A DNA stretch of 62,603 nucleotides from Candidatus Hydrogenedentota bacterium (GCA_035416745.1 DAOLNV010000006.1:54758-117360), one strand, 5' to 3'. Counted from the stretch's first letter, positions 42,973 to 52,604 are shown. The notes: generated by a model from the letters alone, not told the origin. Numbers and translations: made by a program.

Positions 42973-43764
42973 CTAGCGTTCGGCCGGTCCAGCGCGGAGC
43001 ACCGCGAGGGCTGGCGCAAACACATCAACGCTGTCCGCGCCTCCTTTCAGCAGGATTGTGGCATTTTCCGCTACGGTGAATCCCGTTGTCACGACATCGT
43101 CTATCAGAAGCACGTGGCCTCTGGGGGGAGGGGCCTTCTCATTAAGCGCAAACGCTCCCGCGATGTTCTTGTGGCGTTCCCTCGGGTCGTGAAGGGTGCT
43201 TTGAACTCGAGTGGGCCGGATTCTGCGCAGCGCGTGAGCGACCTCGGCCCGTGGGAAGGCCGGGGCGACCTCGCTGGCCAGCAGCCGGGACTGGTTAAAG
43301 CCGCGCTCGCGTTCGCGCACGGCATGCAGGGGCACCGGTACCAGCATATCGTACCGGTCGCACTCCAACTCTTCCCCGGCAAAGGCAACCATGAGTTCCC
43401 CAAGGGGCCTTGCAAGCCGCTGTTTCCCGTGGAATTTGAGGAGTTTGACGGCGGCTTCCATCACGCCTTCGTACCGCGCCACACCGTATGTTCGGCGCAC
43501 GGGACGGTCCGGCCCCCCCGCGAGACACCTCCCGCAGGGGAAGTTCGAGCGCGTTCCGAGTCCCACGGCGGCGCGATGAGGCCGTCCGCATACGGTGCAG
43601 AACGGCCGCTCGATACGCGGCATCAGTTCCCAGCACGTGGCGCAGAAGTAGCCGTTCTCGTCGGTCAATAACCGGCGGCGGCACTCCTGGCAGAAGATGG
43701 GGAAGACCAAGTTCTTCGCGGCGAGCTTCCACTCGTGCCAGAGTTCGCCCCGTGCCAGGCTCAT
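42973..43764 (-). CDS. comF: ComF-family phosphoribosyltransferase-like protein
   Basis: 263 residues. N-terminal zinc-finger Cys pairs (FCQECRRRL, YFCATC, FCTVCG, CGRC), then a type I PRTase fold with the PRPP loop in VLLIDDVVTTGFT and FNQSRLLASEVAPAF. ComF assists single-stranded DNA handling during natural transformation. ATG overlaps the stop of the preceding large secreted protein gene (ATGA) with GAGG upstream. Together with comEC at 47759 it suggests competence, although the two genes are separated by other functions. Confidence 0.9.
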   Translation of the reverse strand: MSLARGELWHEWKLAAKNLVFPIFCQECRRRLLTDENGYFCATCWELMPRIERPFCTVCGRPHRAAVGLGTRSNFPCGRCLAGGPDRPVRRTYGVARYEGVMEAAVKLLKFHGKQRLARPLGELMVAFAGEELECDRYDMLVPVPLHAVRERERGFNQSRLLASEVAPAFPRAEVAHALRRIRPTRVQSTLHDPRERHKNIAGAFALNEKAPPPRGHVLLIDDVVTTGFTVAENATILLKGGADSVDVFAPALAVLRAGPAER

Positions 43765-46700
43765 GGCGCCTCGCAAATGCGCGGAGTTGCCCACATGACC
43801 CAGTCGCAGTTGTACGGGCCCGCCGAATCGGTGGTCAACGTCAACACCACGGGTTTGGCGGCCCACCGTTCGAGGCCGGCCCGCATCGGGACAAGGCCGT
43901 CTCCGGGACGGGCGCGCGAACGGACCATCTCCAGGCCATTTACCTCGACCGCGCATTCGACGCCGTTGGATTCTTCTGCGCCGTCGCGGAGCCCCACGAA
44001 CGCCTCGAACAGCGACGGCGCTGACGGGAGTACCAGGAAAAACACGACCACCGTCACGCCTTCGTTGGGCGGATGCACGAACAAGCCGGTCACGGGGGCT
44101 CCGTTGACCTGGCCGTTCGCGGGCCTGGCTGTTGCATGCGGAGGGGCTTCCAGGCGTTGGCCCAGGGAGCCCGCAAAAACGGTTTCGAATTGGCGACTGG
44201 CGAGTTCGCCGGGCAGCGTGACTGGTATCGGGTTTCCGCTGATGAAGTACGCGGCGCCCGGTAATGGCACGTCCACGGCCAGACCGGTTCCGGTCCCCTG
44301 TATGGGAACCAGCTCTCCTCCGGCTGCGGCGTGTGTGTACGAAAGGGTTCCAGCCAGCACGAGAGTGCCCGTTGCACACAGCCGCTGGCTCACTCGGGCG
44401 TCGTACCAGCGGGCCCAATCGAAACTGGGGCTGTTCGCGGGGCCGGGGTTCACGCTGAGTTCGAGGGCGATGGTGCGGCCCGCACACGGCGTCAAATCGA
44501 GCGCCAGCGGGACCGGTTCCGCCGCGTCCGTGTGTACCGACGCGTCAAACGTCTCCCCGTTCGATTCGGCGCGGACGGAAAAGGTGACGCCGTCCGTTTG
44601 TCCCACGGCTCCTTTGTCCATGCCTACGGTGGACTCGAATAGAAGTTTGCCGGTCTTGGGCAAGGCGATTTCGAGCCGGGCGTACGTTTCGCCCGTGCCT
44701 TGTTTCCATGGCGGGTGGGCGTGGAGCACGTTTCCGTGCGGTTCGAAAAAGGCCCCGTCCGGAGAGGTCCCGTCACCCTCGAGCGCGTGTTGCGAGCCGT
44801 CGAGGAGCCGCGCGCCGCGGTCTGCTTCACCCAGCAGCGCCGCAATATCGGCCACGACCCCTCCCCGCTGCTCCGTCCGCACAATGCCGGTCCCGCCGTC
44901 CAGAATGATGCTCGTGGGGCGAAACGCTTCGGGCAACGCCGCCAGATGGGGCGCCGCCAGGTCGCGCGGGTTGCCAAAATAGGGATACCACGCCTCGGGG
45001 TCCAGGCCGAACAGGCGCGTGTCGTCGTACGCCCGCCAGCCGGGGATCGTGCCGGGAAGCGCGACCTCTTCCGCTTCGGATATGGTTTGCGAGACGACCC
45101 GGCCGCCCGCCACAAGGCGGTGATCCGTTGTCCGGACGATGGGGTCTCCGGCTTTGGTCCGGTAAGGGAACGCCGTGGTTTCGGGCCAAGGGTCCTCGAG
45201 GGCGATTTCGGGGCGGGCCTCGAACCAGAAGGCTGTCTCATCGCGGAACTGCCGCTCGAACCCGGCGGGCCGCTCGAAGCTGCCAGGGGAGGGTTTGAAG
45301 GTCGGGATCACGCCCCAGTGCTCGTAGGCCTCGTTCCATGCCGCATACAGCTGGCCTGAGGCGGGAGGAGCGCAGCCGAGGTAGCCGTTGATGATCGTGT
45401 AGGGGCGGAACAGGTATGAAGCGACGGGATGCGCCGCAGCCAGAAGGGCCCGGTCCCAAGTGCCCTCGGAATGGTGGACCCCCCAGGCATGGCGTTGGGC
45501 GAACGCCTCGTGGCGATACGTGATCTCATTCAGGCCTTCGCCGCTCAAGGCCACCCCGGGCAGGGCTTGCCGGAGCTGTTGGTGCAGGGCGATGTTGCCC
45601 TCGGCCATGGTCATGCCGTCGATGCGGCCGTTTTGATCGTTGTAAATGCACAGGGTCTGGTCGAGATGAAGCGCGTCGACCGCGTATTCCGCGCACAATC
45701 GCGACATCCGCTCGACGAACAGGTCGCGCCATGCCTTACATGCGGGATTGATGTAGGCGAACTTGATCTCGGGCTTGGCGCGTGTCCACAGCCACCATTC
45801 CTTTTCATGTTTTCCCCAGGGGCTTCGCACGTGATACGGCTCGAATTGGGGGTAGAGCGCGTTCAGGGGGTCAACGCCGAAGTAATTCACGTGCAGCATG
45901 ACCCTGAACCCGAGCGCGTGGGCGTGTTCGATGAATGGCCTCACGCCGTCGATGACCTCGTCGTAGTCGGGATAGTCGCGGTCGTACCCCTGTGACCGCC
46001 ACCCCGGCACATACACGATGGTCTGCGCGGGGTCGAGGTTTTTCCCGAGGTTCTCGAGGCCCTCGAGGTCGAGCCCCGTGATGACGAAGCAGCGGATGTC
46101 CTTGAGCCACGCCGGTTGCTGTTCTTCGAGCCGGGTGGGCGCGAACTCGCGCACCATCCAGTCGCGGTACCGGCGCGCCGGGACCCGCCAGTCGCCGGTA
46201 TAGGCGCCGATGCGCCACTCGGGGGATGTGAGCCCGGCGGTCTCTTCAAACGGCGCATAGGCCATGGACACGAACCGCAGGCGCCATCCCGTGCGGCTGC
46301 GCTCGACTGCCAGGCGTTTGAATCGTGCGTCCGGGTCGCGTGCCCAGACGTAAAAGCCGGCGCCCTCGCCCTCGACAATCACCAATTGCGCTTCCCACGA
46401 CATCGGGTAGTCAAAAGTGAACCACGAGCCCGGTGTGGCGGCGGTCAGGCGAACGCCCGAGTGTCCGGGCACGATGATATTCTGGTCCAACGGAATCCCC
46501 GGAACGCTCCACTCGACGCCCCACAGTCCTTTTTGAGGACACTCCGCTTGCTGTTGTATGACGAGCTCGTCCGCGTCGGCGGATACAGTCGTCCGCACGC
46601 GCGTCCCCGGCAGCTTCCCGAAGCCGGAGAGCGTCCACGTCTTTGTTCCCGCGCTCTCTTCGGGCTCACATGACCGGGCCTGTTCTCCGGGAACGGTCTC

Positions 46701-46928
46701 GTCAATGCGATGCAGACAGGGGAGCGTCTCGACGCCGTTCTCACAGGCCGCAAAGACACGTCCTTCGGCGTCAGAGAGCACAACCACTGCCCCATTCTCA
46801 AACTCCGCCTTCAGGCGGGAAGAGGCAAGGACTTCGCGCCCTGTTTCCGCGGCGAAACCGGCGCAGACCAGTCCGCCAATGAAACACAACGCCCCCGCGG
46901 CATGGGTAAGAGTTCTTCTCTCGTGCAT
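43761..46928 (-). CDS. Secreted DUF6259-like glycoside-hydrolase-related protein
   Basis: 1055 residues. Signal peptide (THAAGALCFIGGLVCAGFAA). A beta-rich N-terminal domain (~30-250), then a TIM-barrel-like core with TIVYVPGWRSQGYDRDYPDY, GFRVMLHVNYFGVDPLN, and a strand-end acid in VDALHLDQTLCIYN (~420) followed by ALSGEGLNEI, positions where retaining glycosidases keep nucleophile and acid/base residues. Several beta domains follow. Best match in layout is the DUF6259 group; substrate unknown. Start ATG at MHERRTL; an ORF extension of 12 codons is possible. Translationally coupled to comF, an odd pairing. Confidence 0.7.
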   Translation of the reverse strand: MHERRTLTHAAGALCFIGGLVCAGFAAETGREVLASSRLKAEFENGAVVVLSDAEGRVFAACENGVETLPCLHRIDETVPGEQARSCEPEESAGTKTWTLSGFGKLPGTRVRTTVSADADELVIQQQAECPQKGLWGVEWSVPGIPLDQNIIVPGHSGVRLTAATPGSWFTFDYPMSWEAQLVIVEGEGAGFYVWARDPDARFKRLAVERSRTGWRLRFVSMAYAPFEETAGLTSPEWRIGAYTGDWRVPARRYRDWMVREFAPTRLEEQQPAWLKDIRCFVITGLDLEGLENLGKNLDPAQTIVYVPGWRSQGYDRDYPDYDEVIDGVRPFIEHAHALGFRVMLHVNYFGVDPLNALYPQFEPYHVRSPWGKHEKEWWLWTRAKPEIKFAYINPACKAWRDLFVERMSRLCAEYAVDALHLDQTLCIYNDQNGRIDGMTMAEGNIALHQQLRQALPGVALSGEGLNEITYRHEAFAQRHAWGVHHSEGTWDRALLAAAHPVASYLFRPYTIINGYLGCAPPASGQLYAAWNEAYEHWGVIPTFKPSPGSFERPAGFERQFRDETAFWFEARPEIALEDPWPETTAFPYRTKAGDPIVRTTDHRLVAGGRVVSQTISEAEEVALPGTIPGWRAYDDTRLFGLDPEAWYPYFGNPRDLAAPHLAALPEAFRPTSIILDGGTGIVRTEQRGGVVADIAALLGEADRGARLLDGSQHALEGDGTSPDGAFFEPHGNVLHAHPPWKQGTGETYARLEIALPKTGKLLFESTVGMDKGAVGQTDGVTFSVRAESNGETFDASVHTDAAEPVPLALDLTPCAGRTIALELSVNPGPANSPSFDWARWYDARVSQRLCATGTLVLAGTLSYTHAAAGGELVPIQGTGTGLAVDVPLPGAAYFISGNPIPVTLPGELASRQFETVFAGSLGQRLEAPPHATARPANGQVNGAPVTGLFVHPPNEGVTVVVFFLVLPSAPSLFEAFVGLRDGAEESNGVECAVEVNGLEMVRSRARPGDGLVPMRAGLERWAAKPVVLTLTTDSAGPYNCDWVMWATPRICEAP

Positions 46929-47021
46929 ATGGGCATTATTGCGCGCCGCGAACCCCAAATGCACGCTTTGGCCGGAGCAGCGAGCCGCCCGAGTGCGCCG
47001 TGTTTCTCTTCCCCGGCGTCT

Positions 47022-47030
47022 TGCTATACT
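47022..47030 (+). promoter_or_regulatory. Extended -10 promoter of the phosphatase gene
   Basis: TGC-TATACT (with one more T ahead, TTGCTATACT), followed by a G7 run. Predicted start near 47038, about 70 nt before the ATG. Confidence 0.5.
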
Positions 47031-47108
47031 CGGGGGGGTACATTGATTCAGTGGGGGGCCGCGAAATGGCCAGACGGATTACCCTATGACGAGAAAGGCT
47101 CGAAGGCA

Positions 47109-47741
47109 ATGGTGAAAATGCGCGGACACGTTGTGCTGGGGATGCTGTTTCTGGCGGTATGTTCAGCGGCACTTTCGTCCGAACAGCCCGTTGAGGGGGC
47201 CGCTTCGAACGGGCCGCCGGCGGGGGCGCGTCCGCCGGCGTGGGCGCAACCTGTCGAGATGGACGGCGTGCCGAACCTCCACAAGGTATCCGATACGCTT
47301 TACCGCAGCGCGCAGCCTACGGCCGAGGGCATGCAGAATCTCAAAGACCATGGAATCAAAACCATCATCAACCTCCGCTCGTTCCATTCCGACCGGGACG
47401 AAATCGGCGAGACCGGCCTGGGTTACGAGCACATCTACATGAAAGCGTGGCATCCTGAAGAGAAAGAGGTCGTGCGGTTCCTGCAACTCGTGACCAGTCC
47501 GGACCGGACGCCGGTGCTAGTCCATTGCATGCACGGGGCGGACCGCACGGGCGTCATGAGCGCCATCTATCGTGTCGCCATCCAGGGGTGGACCAAAGAC
47601 GAAGCCCTTAAAGAACTCAGGGAAGGCGGATTCGGCTTTCACGGCATATTTGAAAACCTCCTCGAGTGGTTTAATGGTCTTGATATCGACGAGATGAAGC
47701 GCCGTGCGGGCATCTCCGCCGAGACGGCCGAAACGCCGTAA
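47109..47741 (+). CDS. Exported tyrosine/dual-specificity protein phosphatase-like protein
   Basis: 210 residues. Signal peptide (GHVVLGMLFLAVCSAALSSE), then a DSP fold with VSDTLYRSAQPTAEGMQNL, IKTIINLRSFHSDRDEIGET (general-acid loop region) and the P-loop HCMHGADRTG (catalytic Cys near residue 140, Arg six on: CX5R). Such proteins hydrolyse phosphotyrosine, phospholipids or inositol phosphates; the exported form resembles periplasmic PTP-like phytases and lipid phosphatases. Start: ATG just before the signal peptide; SD is weak (GAGAAAGG). Confidence 0.85.
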   Translation: MVKMRGHVVLGMLFLAVCSAALSSEQPVEGAASNGPPAGARPPAWAQPVEMDGVPNLHKVSDTLYRSAQPTAEGMQNLKDHGIKTIINLRSFHSDRDEIGETGLGYEHIYMKAWHPEEKEVVRFLQLVTSPDRTPVLVHCMHGADRTGVMSAIYRVAIQGWTKDEALKELREGGFGFHGIFENLLEWFNGLDIDEMKRRAGISAETAETP

Positions 47742-47758
47742 ACCGCTCCGCTCAGGGG

Positions 47759-50149
47759 TCAGGGGTTCTGCGCCCCTGCGCCTTGGATGACGGGATACTT
47801 CCGCTGCAGACGCGCGGCGCTGATCGTGAACGAGTGCTCGAGAAGCCGGACCTGGATGCCGCCCAAACGATCCGTACGAAGAACCTCGATGCCGCGTTGG
47901 CGGTAGCGCTCGAGTACCGCGTGAGGAACCCTGTCACCCCCGCGCCACGCGCCGGTCGACACGATGGCGTATCGCGGAGCAACGGCATCGAGAAAGGGGC
48001 CGGTGCTCGAGGTGTCCGAGCCGTGATGGGGCACCTTCAGCACGTCGCTGCGGCAGTCGGCGCCGCACAACGCTTCTTCGGCGGGTTGTTCGATGTCGCC
48101 CGTGAGCAGCAGGCTGCCCCCGGTCCAGCGAAGACGGCACACGACCGAGCGGTTGTTGGGGTTTGGCGCATCGGCTCGCGCCGCATCGGGATGCAGGATT
48201 TCGAGCGACGCGCCGGCAAGCGCGACCGTGTCGCCGGCCTGCACCTTCCGCACCGGAATCCCGTGTCTGGCGCACAGTGCCGCCATCCGAGCTTCCTCCG
48301 ATTCCGGCTCGTGCGCGCGCAGTTCCGAGCCGAGCATCAACTCGCCGACCCGCATTTTCTCGAACACCGTCAGCAGTCCGCCGATGTGGTCGCGGTGCGG
48401 ATGCGTCAAGATGACCCTGTCGAGCTTGGCGACCCCCCGCGCGCGCAGAAACGGAACGAGTATGCGCTCGCCCGTGTCCACGTATTGGGAGAGGTCGCCT
48501 CCGTCGACCAGGACCGATTCACCCCCGGGCGTATGAACGTAAATCGCGTCGGCGTGGCCTACATCCAGCACCACGGCTTCGGGCTTTGGCGCCGGCCTCC
48601 ACAATAGGACGGCGGTCAGGAGCATCAGGGCGGCCGCCGTTGCCGCTTTGCGCCGCAACCGTGGATTTTCGAGGGCCACAACCAGTATCCCGAAAGCTGC
48701 CCAGTAGCAGAGAAGCGCCATGCTCGACGGACACGACACGGCGACGTGGCTTCCCGGCAGCCGGCGGACGGTGTCTATGATCCATCCGATAAGAAACGTC
48801 ACGGGCAACAGCGCGTGACCGAAGACCGTTGCCAGTCCCATCCAGACGAAGGACAGGAGGCTCGTGAGAAAACAGAGCCACAATCCCACCGCCAACAGGG
48901 GCACGACAAACAGGTTCGCCAGGGGCGCCGCAACCGAGATGCTGTGGTAGTGGTAGGCCGCCATCGGCAATGGAAGAATCAATACGGCAACGGGCATGGC
49001 GAGGGGCTGGCGCAAGTAATACGGCAACCGTTTCAGGCCCTCGGTACAATGGGGCAGAAACAGCAGGATCGAAGCCACACTGAGAAACGACAGCTGGAAT
49101 CCTGCGTCGAACAGGATGTTTGGGCGCCATGCCAGGAACAGCAGCGCCGCGACGCTGAGCGCGGTCGGAGCGTCGCGCTCGCGCCCGGCAAAATCGGCCA
49201 GCAGATACACGGTGAACATGATCGAGGCGCGCAGGGCGGGGGCCCGCCCGCCGGACATGAGCGCGAACAGCCAGATCAACGCGAGGGCCAGGATCGATGC
49301 CCTCCGCCGCGTCGATGTCAGCGTCTCGAAGAACGCGGTCGCGGTCACGAACACAATCGAGATATGAATGCCCGAGATCGCGAGGATGTGCGAGGTGCCG
49401 GTATCCACGTAGCGCGCGTAATCGTCAGTTGTGAGCCCGCTGCGATCGCCCAGCCAGACCATCAACGCGAAGGCGAGGGCGTCCGCGGGCATGGCATCTT
49501 TGAGACGCTCGGCCTGAACGCGGCGAAAACGCGCCGGCCAATGCCTGAAAGAGTGCCAGGGAGCGGCTCTGATCGCGACAACGCCGTCCGGGCCGCGGGC
49601 CGCAATCAGCGAGTGTATGCCGTCGCGCCGGAGCGCGTCTTCCCAGCTTTCGATACCTGGATTGACGCGGGAGAGGGCGAGGTCCCAGCGCCCGGTTACG
49701 CCCACCCGTTCACCGGGAAAAGGCGGCGGGCCCGGGTCCGACCACTTGACGAGCACCCCGCCTTCAGTACGTGCCTCTATTTCACCGATGCGAATCGTGT
49801 CGGCGTCGAGGAAGAAGCGGGCGTATTCGTCGGGGGGCGTTGCATGGGGCACGTCGCGCACCACCCCTTCGATGCGGCACAGGCCGGGTTCGCGCGCCGC
49901 GAGGAAACGGCTGAGGGGATCGCCCGGCGGCCCTGTGTGGCACGCGTTGTGCATCAGCGCTCCGGCCCCGAGAAAACACGCGAAAACGGCTACGGCACGC
50001 GACGCTGGCACCGCGGAGAAGGCATACAGGCAGAACGCGCCCGCCAGACACAAGCCTACGGGAATCAGAATGCCGGGGGCGTGTCCCAGGGCGGCCAGCA
50101 ACACGCCCGTCGAGAACCCCAGGGCCACCCACACCAGCGGCCGGTTCAC
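47759..50149 (-). CDS. comEC: ComEC/Rec2 DNA-uptake channel protein
   Basis: 796 residues, full length. N-terminal OB-like extracellular part (~70-190), the Competence domain with about eight helices (LAISGIHISIVFVTATAFF, FDAGFQLSFLSVASILLFLP), then a C-terminal metallo-beta-lactamase domain with THPHRDHIGGLL, LLTGDIEQPAE and KVPHHGSDTSS. It transports single-stranded DNA across the inner membrane and likely degrades the partner strand. Preceded by a 45-codon gene 54 bp upstream on the same strand, with which it probably shares a promoter. Confidence 0.95.
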   Translation of the reverse strand: MNRPLVWVALGFSTGVLLAALGHAPGILIPVGLCLAGAFCLYAFSAVPASRAVAVFACFLGAGALMHNACHTGPPGDPLSRFLAAREPGLCRIEGVVRDVPHATPPDEYARFFLDADTIRIGEIEARTEGGVLVKWSDPGPPPFPGERVGVTGRWDLALSRVNPGIESWEDALRRDGIHSLIAARGPDGVVAIRAAPWHSFRHWPARFRRVQAERLKDAMPADALAFALMVWLGDRSGLTTDDYARYVDTGTSHILAISGIHISIVFVTATAFFETLTSTRRRASILALALIWLFALMSGGRAPALRASIMFTVYLLADFAGRERDAPTALSVAALLFLAWRPNILFDAGFQLSFLSVASILLFLPHCTEGLKRLPYYLRQPLAMPVAVLILPLPMAAYHYHSISVAAPLANLFVVPLLAVGLWLCFLTSLLSFVWMGLATVFGHALLPVTFLIGWIIDTVRRLPGSHVAVSCPSSMALLCYWAAFGILVVALENPRLRRKAATAAALMLLTAVLLWRPAPKPEAVVLDVGHADAIYVHTPGGESVLVDGGDLSQYVDTGERILVPFLRARGVAKLDRVILTHPHRDHIGGLLTVFEKMRVGELMLGSELRAHEPESEEARMAALCARHGIPVRKVQAGDTVALAGASLEILHPDAARADAPNPNNRSVVCRLRWTGGSLLLTGDIEQPAEEALCGADCRSDVLKVPHHGSDTSSTGPFLDAVAPRYAIVSTGAWRGGDRVPHAVLERYRQRGIEVLRTDRLGGIQVRLLEHSFTISAARLQRKYPVIQGAGAQNP

Positions 50150-50203
50150 GATACCCTACCCGGTTGGACCACAGCGCACCCCCGTTTGCGTGGCCGCTCG
50201 GCG

Positions 50204-50341
50204 CTACGAGGAAAACGTCACGAACAGCAACAGCACGTTGTACAGAATGTTGTAGAGCTGTGCCAACAGATTCGTGGGCTCAAGCGCGATCACCTGCGAC
50301 ATCAGCAGGTCCCACAGATTACTCAAACCGTCCAGGAGCAT
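50204..50341 (-). CDS. 45-residue hydrophobic membrane peptide ahead of comEC
   Basis: 45 residues; too short for most gene finders. Translation starts MLLDGLSNLWDLLMSQVI and ends NILYNVLLLFVTFSS: a single Leu-rich amphipathic/transmembrane helix with Asn-Leu-Tyr-Asn in the middle. Good SD GAGGAG 8 nt before ATG, and a TTGATT-17-TACTCT promoter about 55 bp upstream. The downstream gene on the strand is comEC. No family recognised; it could regulate or stabilise ComEC, or be a leader peptide. Confidence 0.6.
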   Translation of the reverse strand: MLLDGLSNLWDLLMSQVIALEPTNLLAQLYNILYNVLLLFVTFSS

Positions 50342-50395
50342 GACCGTATCTCCTCACGCGCAGCACAAAGCGCGGAATGTTCACGATACCCTCTT

Positions 50396-50424
50396 AGAGT
50401 AGGCATCATTGCGGCGGGAATCAA
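50396..50424 (-). promoter_or_regulatory. Promoter of the 45-aa peptide and comEC
   Basis: TTGATT, 17-bp spacer, TACTCT on the minus strand; predicted start near 50389, about 48 nt before the small gene. Confidence 0.45.
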
Positions 50425-50543
50425 GGTTCTTCGCGGGGAGGGGCGTACCGCAATAGGCCCCTACCGCCCGGAAAGCGAGGGTTTGTGCTCTCTACAGGCC
50501 TATTGCCATCCCCCCGTCTGGCGGGAAATCGGCGGCGGGTACA

Positions 50544-50552
50544 TGCTATACT
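50544..50552 (+). promoter_or_regulatory. Extended -10 promoter of transketolase
   Basis: TGC-TATACT. Predicted start near 50559 gives a leader of about 150 nt before the ATG. The 367-bp divergent gap 50342-50708 contains this and the comEC-side promoter. Confidence 0.5.
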
Positions 50553-50708
50553 TGCATGAAACGTTGGTCCGCGGCGCGCCCCGGGAGCGGGGAACGGCGC
50601 ATCACGCGGCGCCGCCGGGGATTGCGGACCCGAATACGCGTCATGCTCGCAATCCGGCACAGCGATGCCTATCGAATGCAGCAAGCAATGGGACAGGGAG
50701 TGCACACG

Positions 50709-52604
50709 ATGAGTTTTCCTATCGACGTCAGCAAATACAAGCCGTTGAGTTTGGACCCGGCAAAATCCAGGATGGGCGCGAACGTCATGGCCCGGTACAA
50801 GACCAACGTGGGGCTCGTGCGCGACACGATAGTGTTCTTCACCGCCATCGCGGGTATCAAGGGTTTCGCGGGCCACACCGGCGGGGCCTACAGCATCGTG
50901 CCGGAGATTCTGCTGGGCGACGCGTTCATGCGGGGTTCGGGCAAGGTGTATCCGGCGCTGTTCGATGAAGCCGGGCACCGGGTAGCAGTCCAATACGCCA
51001 TGAGCGCCTTCAACGGCGAGATGCCTTTCGAGAAGCTGTTGCAGTACCGGGCGTTTGGCGAGGGCCTTTACGGCCATCCCGAGCGCGACGAGAAACTGGG
51101 CGTGAAATTTTCGTCGGGCCGTCTGGGCCATATGTGGCCGTTCATCAACGGCGTGGCCAGAGCCAATCCCGAGATGAGCGTGCTGCTGTATGGCAGCGAC
51201 GGTTCGCAACAGGAGGGCAACGACGCCGAGGCTGCCCGGTTCGCCGTGGCGCGCAACCTCAACGTGAAGGTGCTGGTCGACGACAATAACGTGACCATTT
51301 CGGGCCATCCTCGGAACTATCTGCCGGGGTATGATGTTGCCAAGACGCTCAAGGGTCACGGTCTGACGGTTGACGTGGGTGATGGCGAGGATCTCGAGGC
51401 TCTCTTCAAGCGTTTCCGGAAAGCCGTGAACACCGAAGGGCCGGTGGCGCTGGTCAACCGGCGTGTCATGGCGCCCGGCGTGCCGGGCATCGAAGGCTCC
51501 ACGAAGGGCCACGACGTGATCAAGGCCGACGCCGCCATTCAGTATCTCGAAGCGCGGGGCCACAACGAGGCGGTTGCCTATCTGAAGTCCGTGGAAAAAC
51601 CCAAAGTGTCGGTGAGCTTCAAGGGGAGTTCGACGGACGGGGCGGCGAACCGCAGCGAGTTCGGCAAGATCGTCTGTGACATTCTCGCGAAGATGACGCC
51701 GGAGGAACGCGTAAAGAAAGTCGTCGTGATCGACAGCGACCTCGAGGGTTCGTGCGGTCTCAACCACATCCATGAGAAATTCCCCGAGGTCTTCATTCCG
51801 AGCGGCGTGATGGAACGCGGCAACGTGTCGGCCGCGGCCGGTTTCGGGTTTGATGCAGGCAAACAGGGCATCTTCGCGACGTTCTCGGCGTTTCTCGAGA
51901 TGGTGATCTCCGAGGTGACCATGGCCCGTCTCAACAAGGCAAACCTCCTGTGCCATTTCTCGCACGCGGGCGTCGACGAAATCGCTGACAACACCTGTCA
52001 TTTCGGGATCAACAACTTTTTCGCTGACAACGCCCTGGCCGAAGACGAAGCCACGGGCGTGTATTTCCCCGGGGATGGCGACCAGTTCCGCAAAGTTCTC
52101 GAAACGATCTTCCACGACCCGGGCATCCGGTTCATCTTCTCGAACCGGTCGAAGCTGCCGTACATCCTCAAGGAAGACGGGTCGCGTTTCTTCGGCGATG
52201 GATACACGTTCGAGCGCGGCAAGGATGACGTGATCCGCCGGGGCGGCGCGGGCTACGTCGTGGCCTACGGCGAATTGTTGTATCGGGCGCTGGACGCGGT
52301 GGACCGCGCGCGCGAGACTGGCATCGATGTGGGGCTAATCAACAAGTGCACCTTGAACGTGGTCGATGAAGCCACCCTTCGACTGGCTGGACAGGCCCCC
52401 TTCGTGCTTGTGGTCGAGGGGCAGAACCGCAAGACGGGTCTCGGGATGCGGTACGGCGCCTGGCTGCTCGAGCGCGGTTTGACGCCCAAGTACGCCCACA
52501 TGGGCGCGATGCGGCCGGGACACGGCGGCATTGCCGAACAGGTGCCGTACCAGGGTCTCGCGCCCGACGATATCCTCGCGAAGATCAAGAGCATGACGAG
52601 CTGA
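50709..52604 (+). CDS. tkt: Transketolase
   Basis: 631 residues, single-chain transketolase size. Moves two-carbon ketol units between sugar phosphates with TPP and Mg2+. TPP motif GSDGSQQEGNDAEAARFAVA with DDNNVTISGHP; pyrimidine-domain IDSDLEGSCGLNHIH and ERGNVSAAAGFGFD; C-terminal domain from ~490. It has no close likeness to the textbook GPLGQG block (SSGRLGHMWPFINGVA here), so it belongs to a divergent transketolase-like branch. Start: ATG with GGGAG upstream; an ORF extension of 51 codons overlaps the promoter leader. Confidence 0.85.
   Translation: MSFPIDVSKYKPLSLDPAKSRMGANVMARYKTNVGLVRDTIVFFTAIAGIKGFAGHTGGAYSIVPEILLGDAFMRGSGKVYPALFDEAGHRVAVQYAMSAFNGEMPFEKLLQYRAFGEGLYGHPERDEKLGVKFSSGRLGHMWPFINGVARANPEMSVLLYGSDGSQQEGNDAEAARFAVARNLNVKVLVDDNNVTISGHPRNYLPGYDVAKTLKGHGLTVDVGDGEDLEALFKRFRKAVNTEGPVALVNRRVMAPGVPGIEGSTKGHDVIKADAAIQYLEARGHNEAVAYLKSVEKPKVSVSFKGSSTDGAANRSEFGKIVCDILAKMTPEERVKKVVVIDSDLEGSCGLNHIHEKFPEVFIPSGVMERGNVSAAAGFGFDAGKQGIFATFSAFLEMVISEVTMARLNKANLLCHFSHAGVDEIADNTCHFGINNFFADNALAEDEATGVYFPGDGDQFRKVLETIFHDPGIRFIFSNRSKLPYILKEDGSRFFGDGYTFERGKDDVIRRGGAGYVVAYGELLYRALDAVDRARETGIDVGLINKCTLNVVDEATLRLAGQAPFVLVVEGQNRKTGLGMRYGAWLLERGLTPKYAHMGAMRPGHGGIAEQVPYQGLAPDDILAKIKSMTS

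Noticed and set aside
48746..50968. 740-codon plus-strand open frame opposite comEC
   Set aside because: Gln/Arg-rich with no domain; comEC on the other strand is complete and motif-rich. Its end also runs into the transketolase start.
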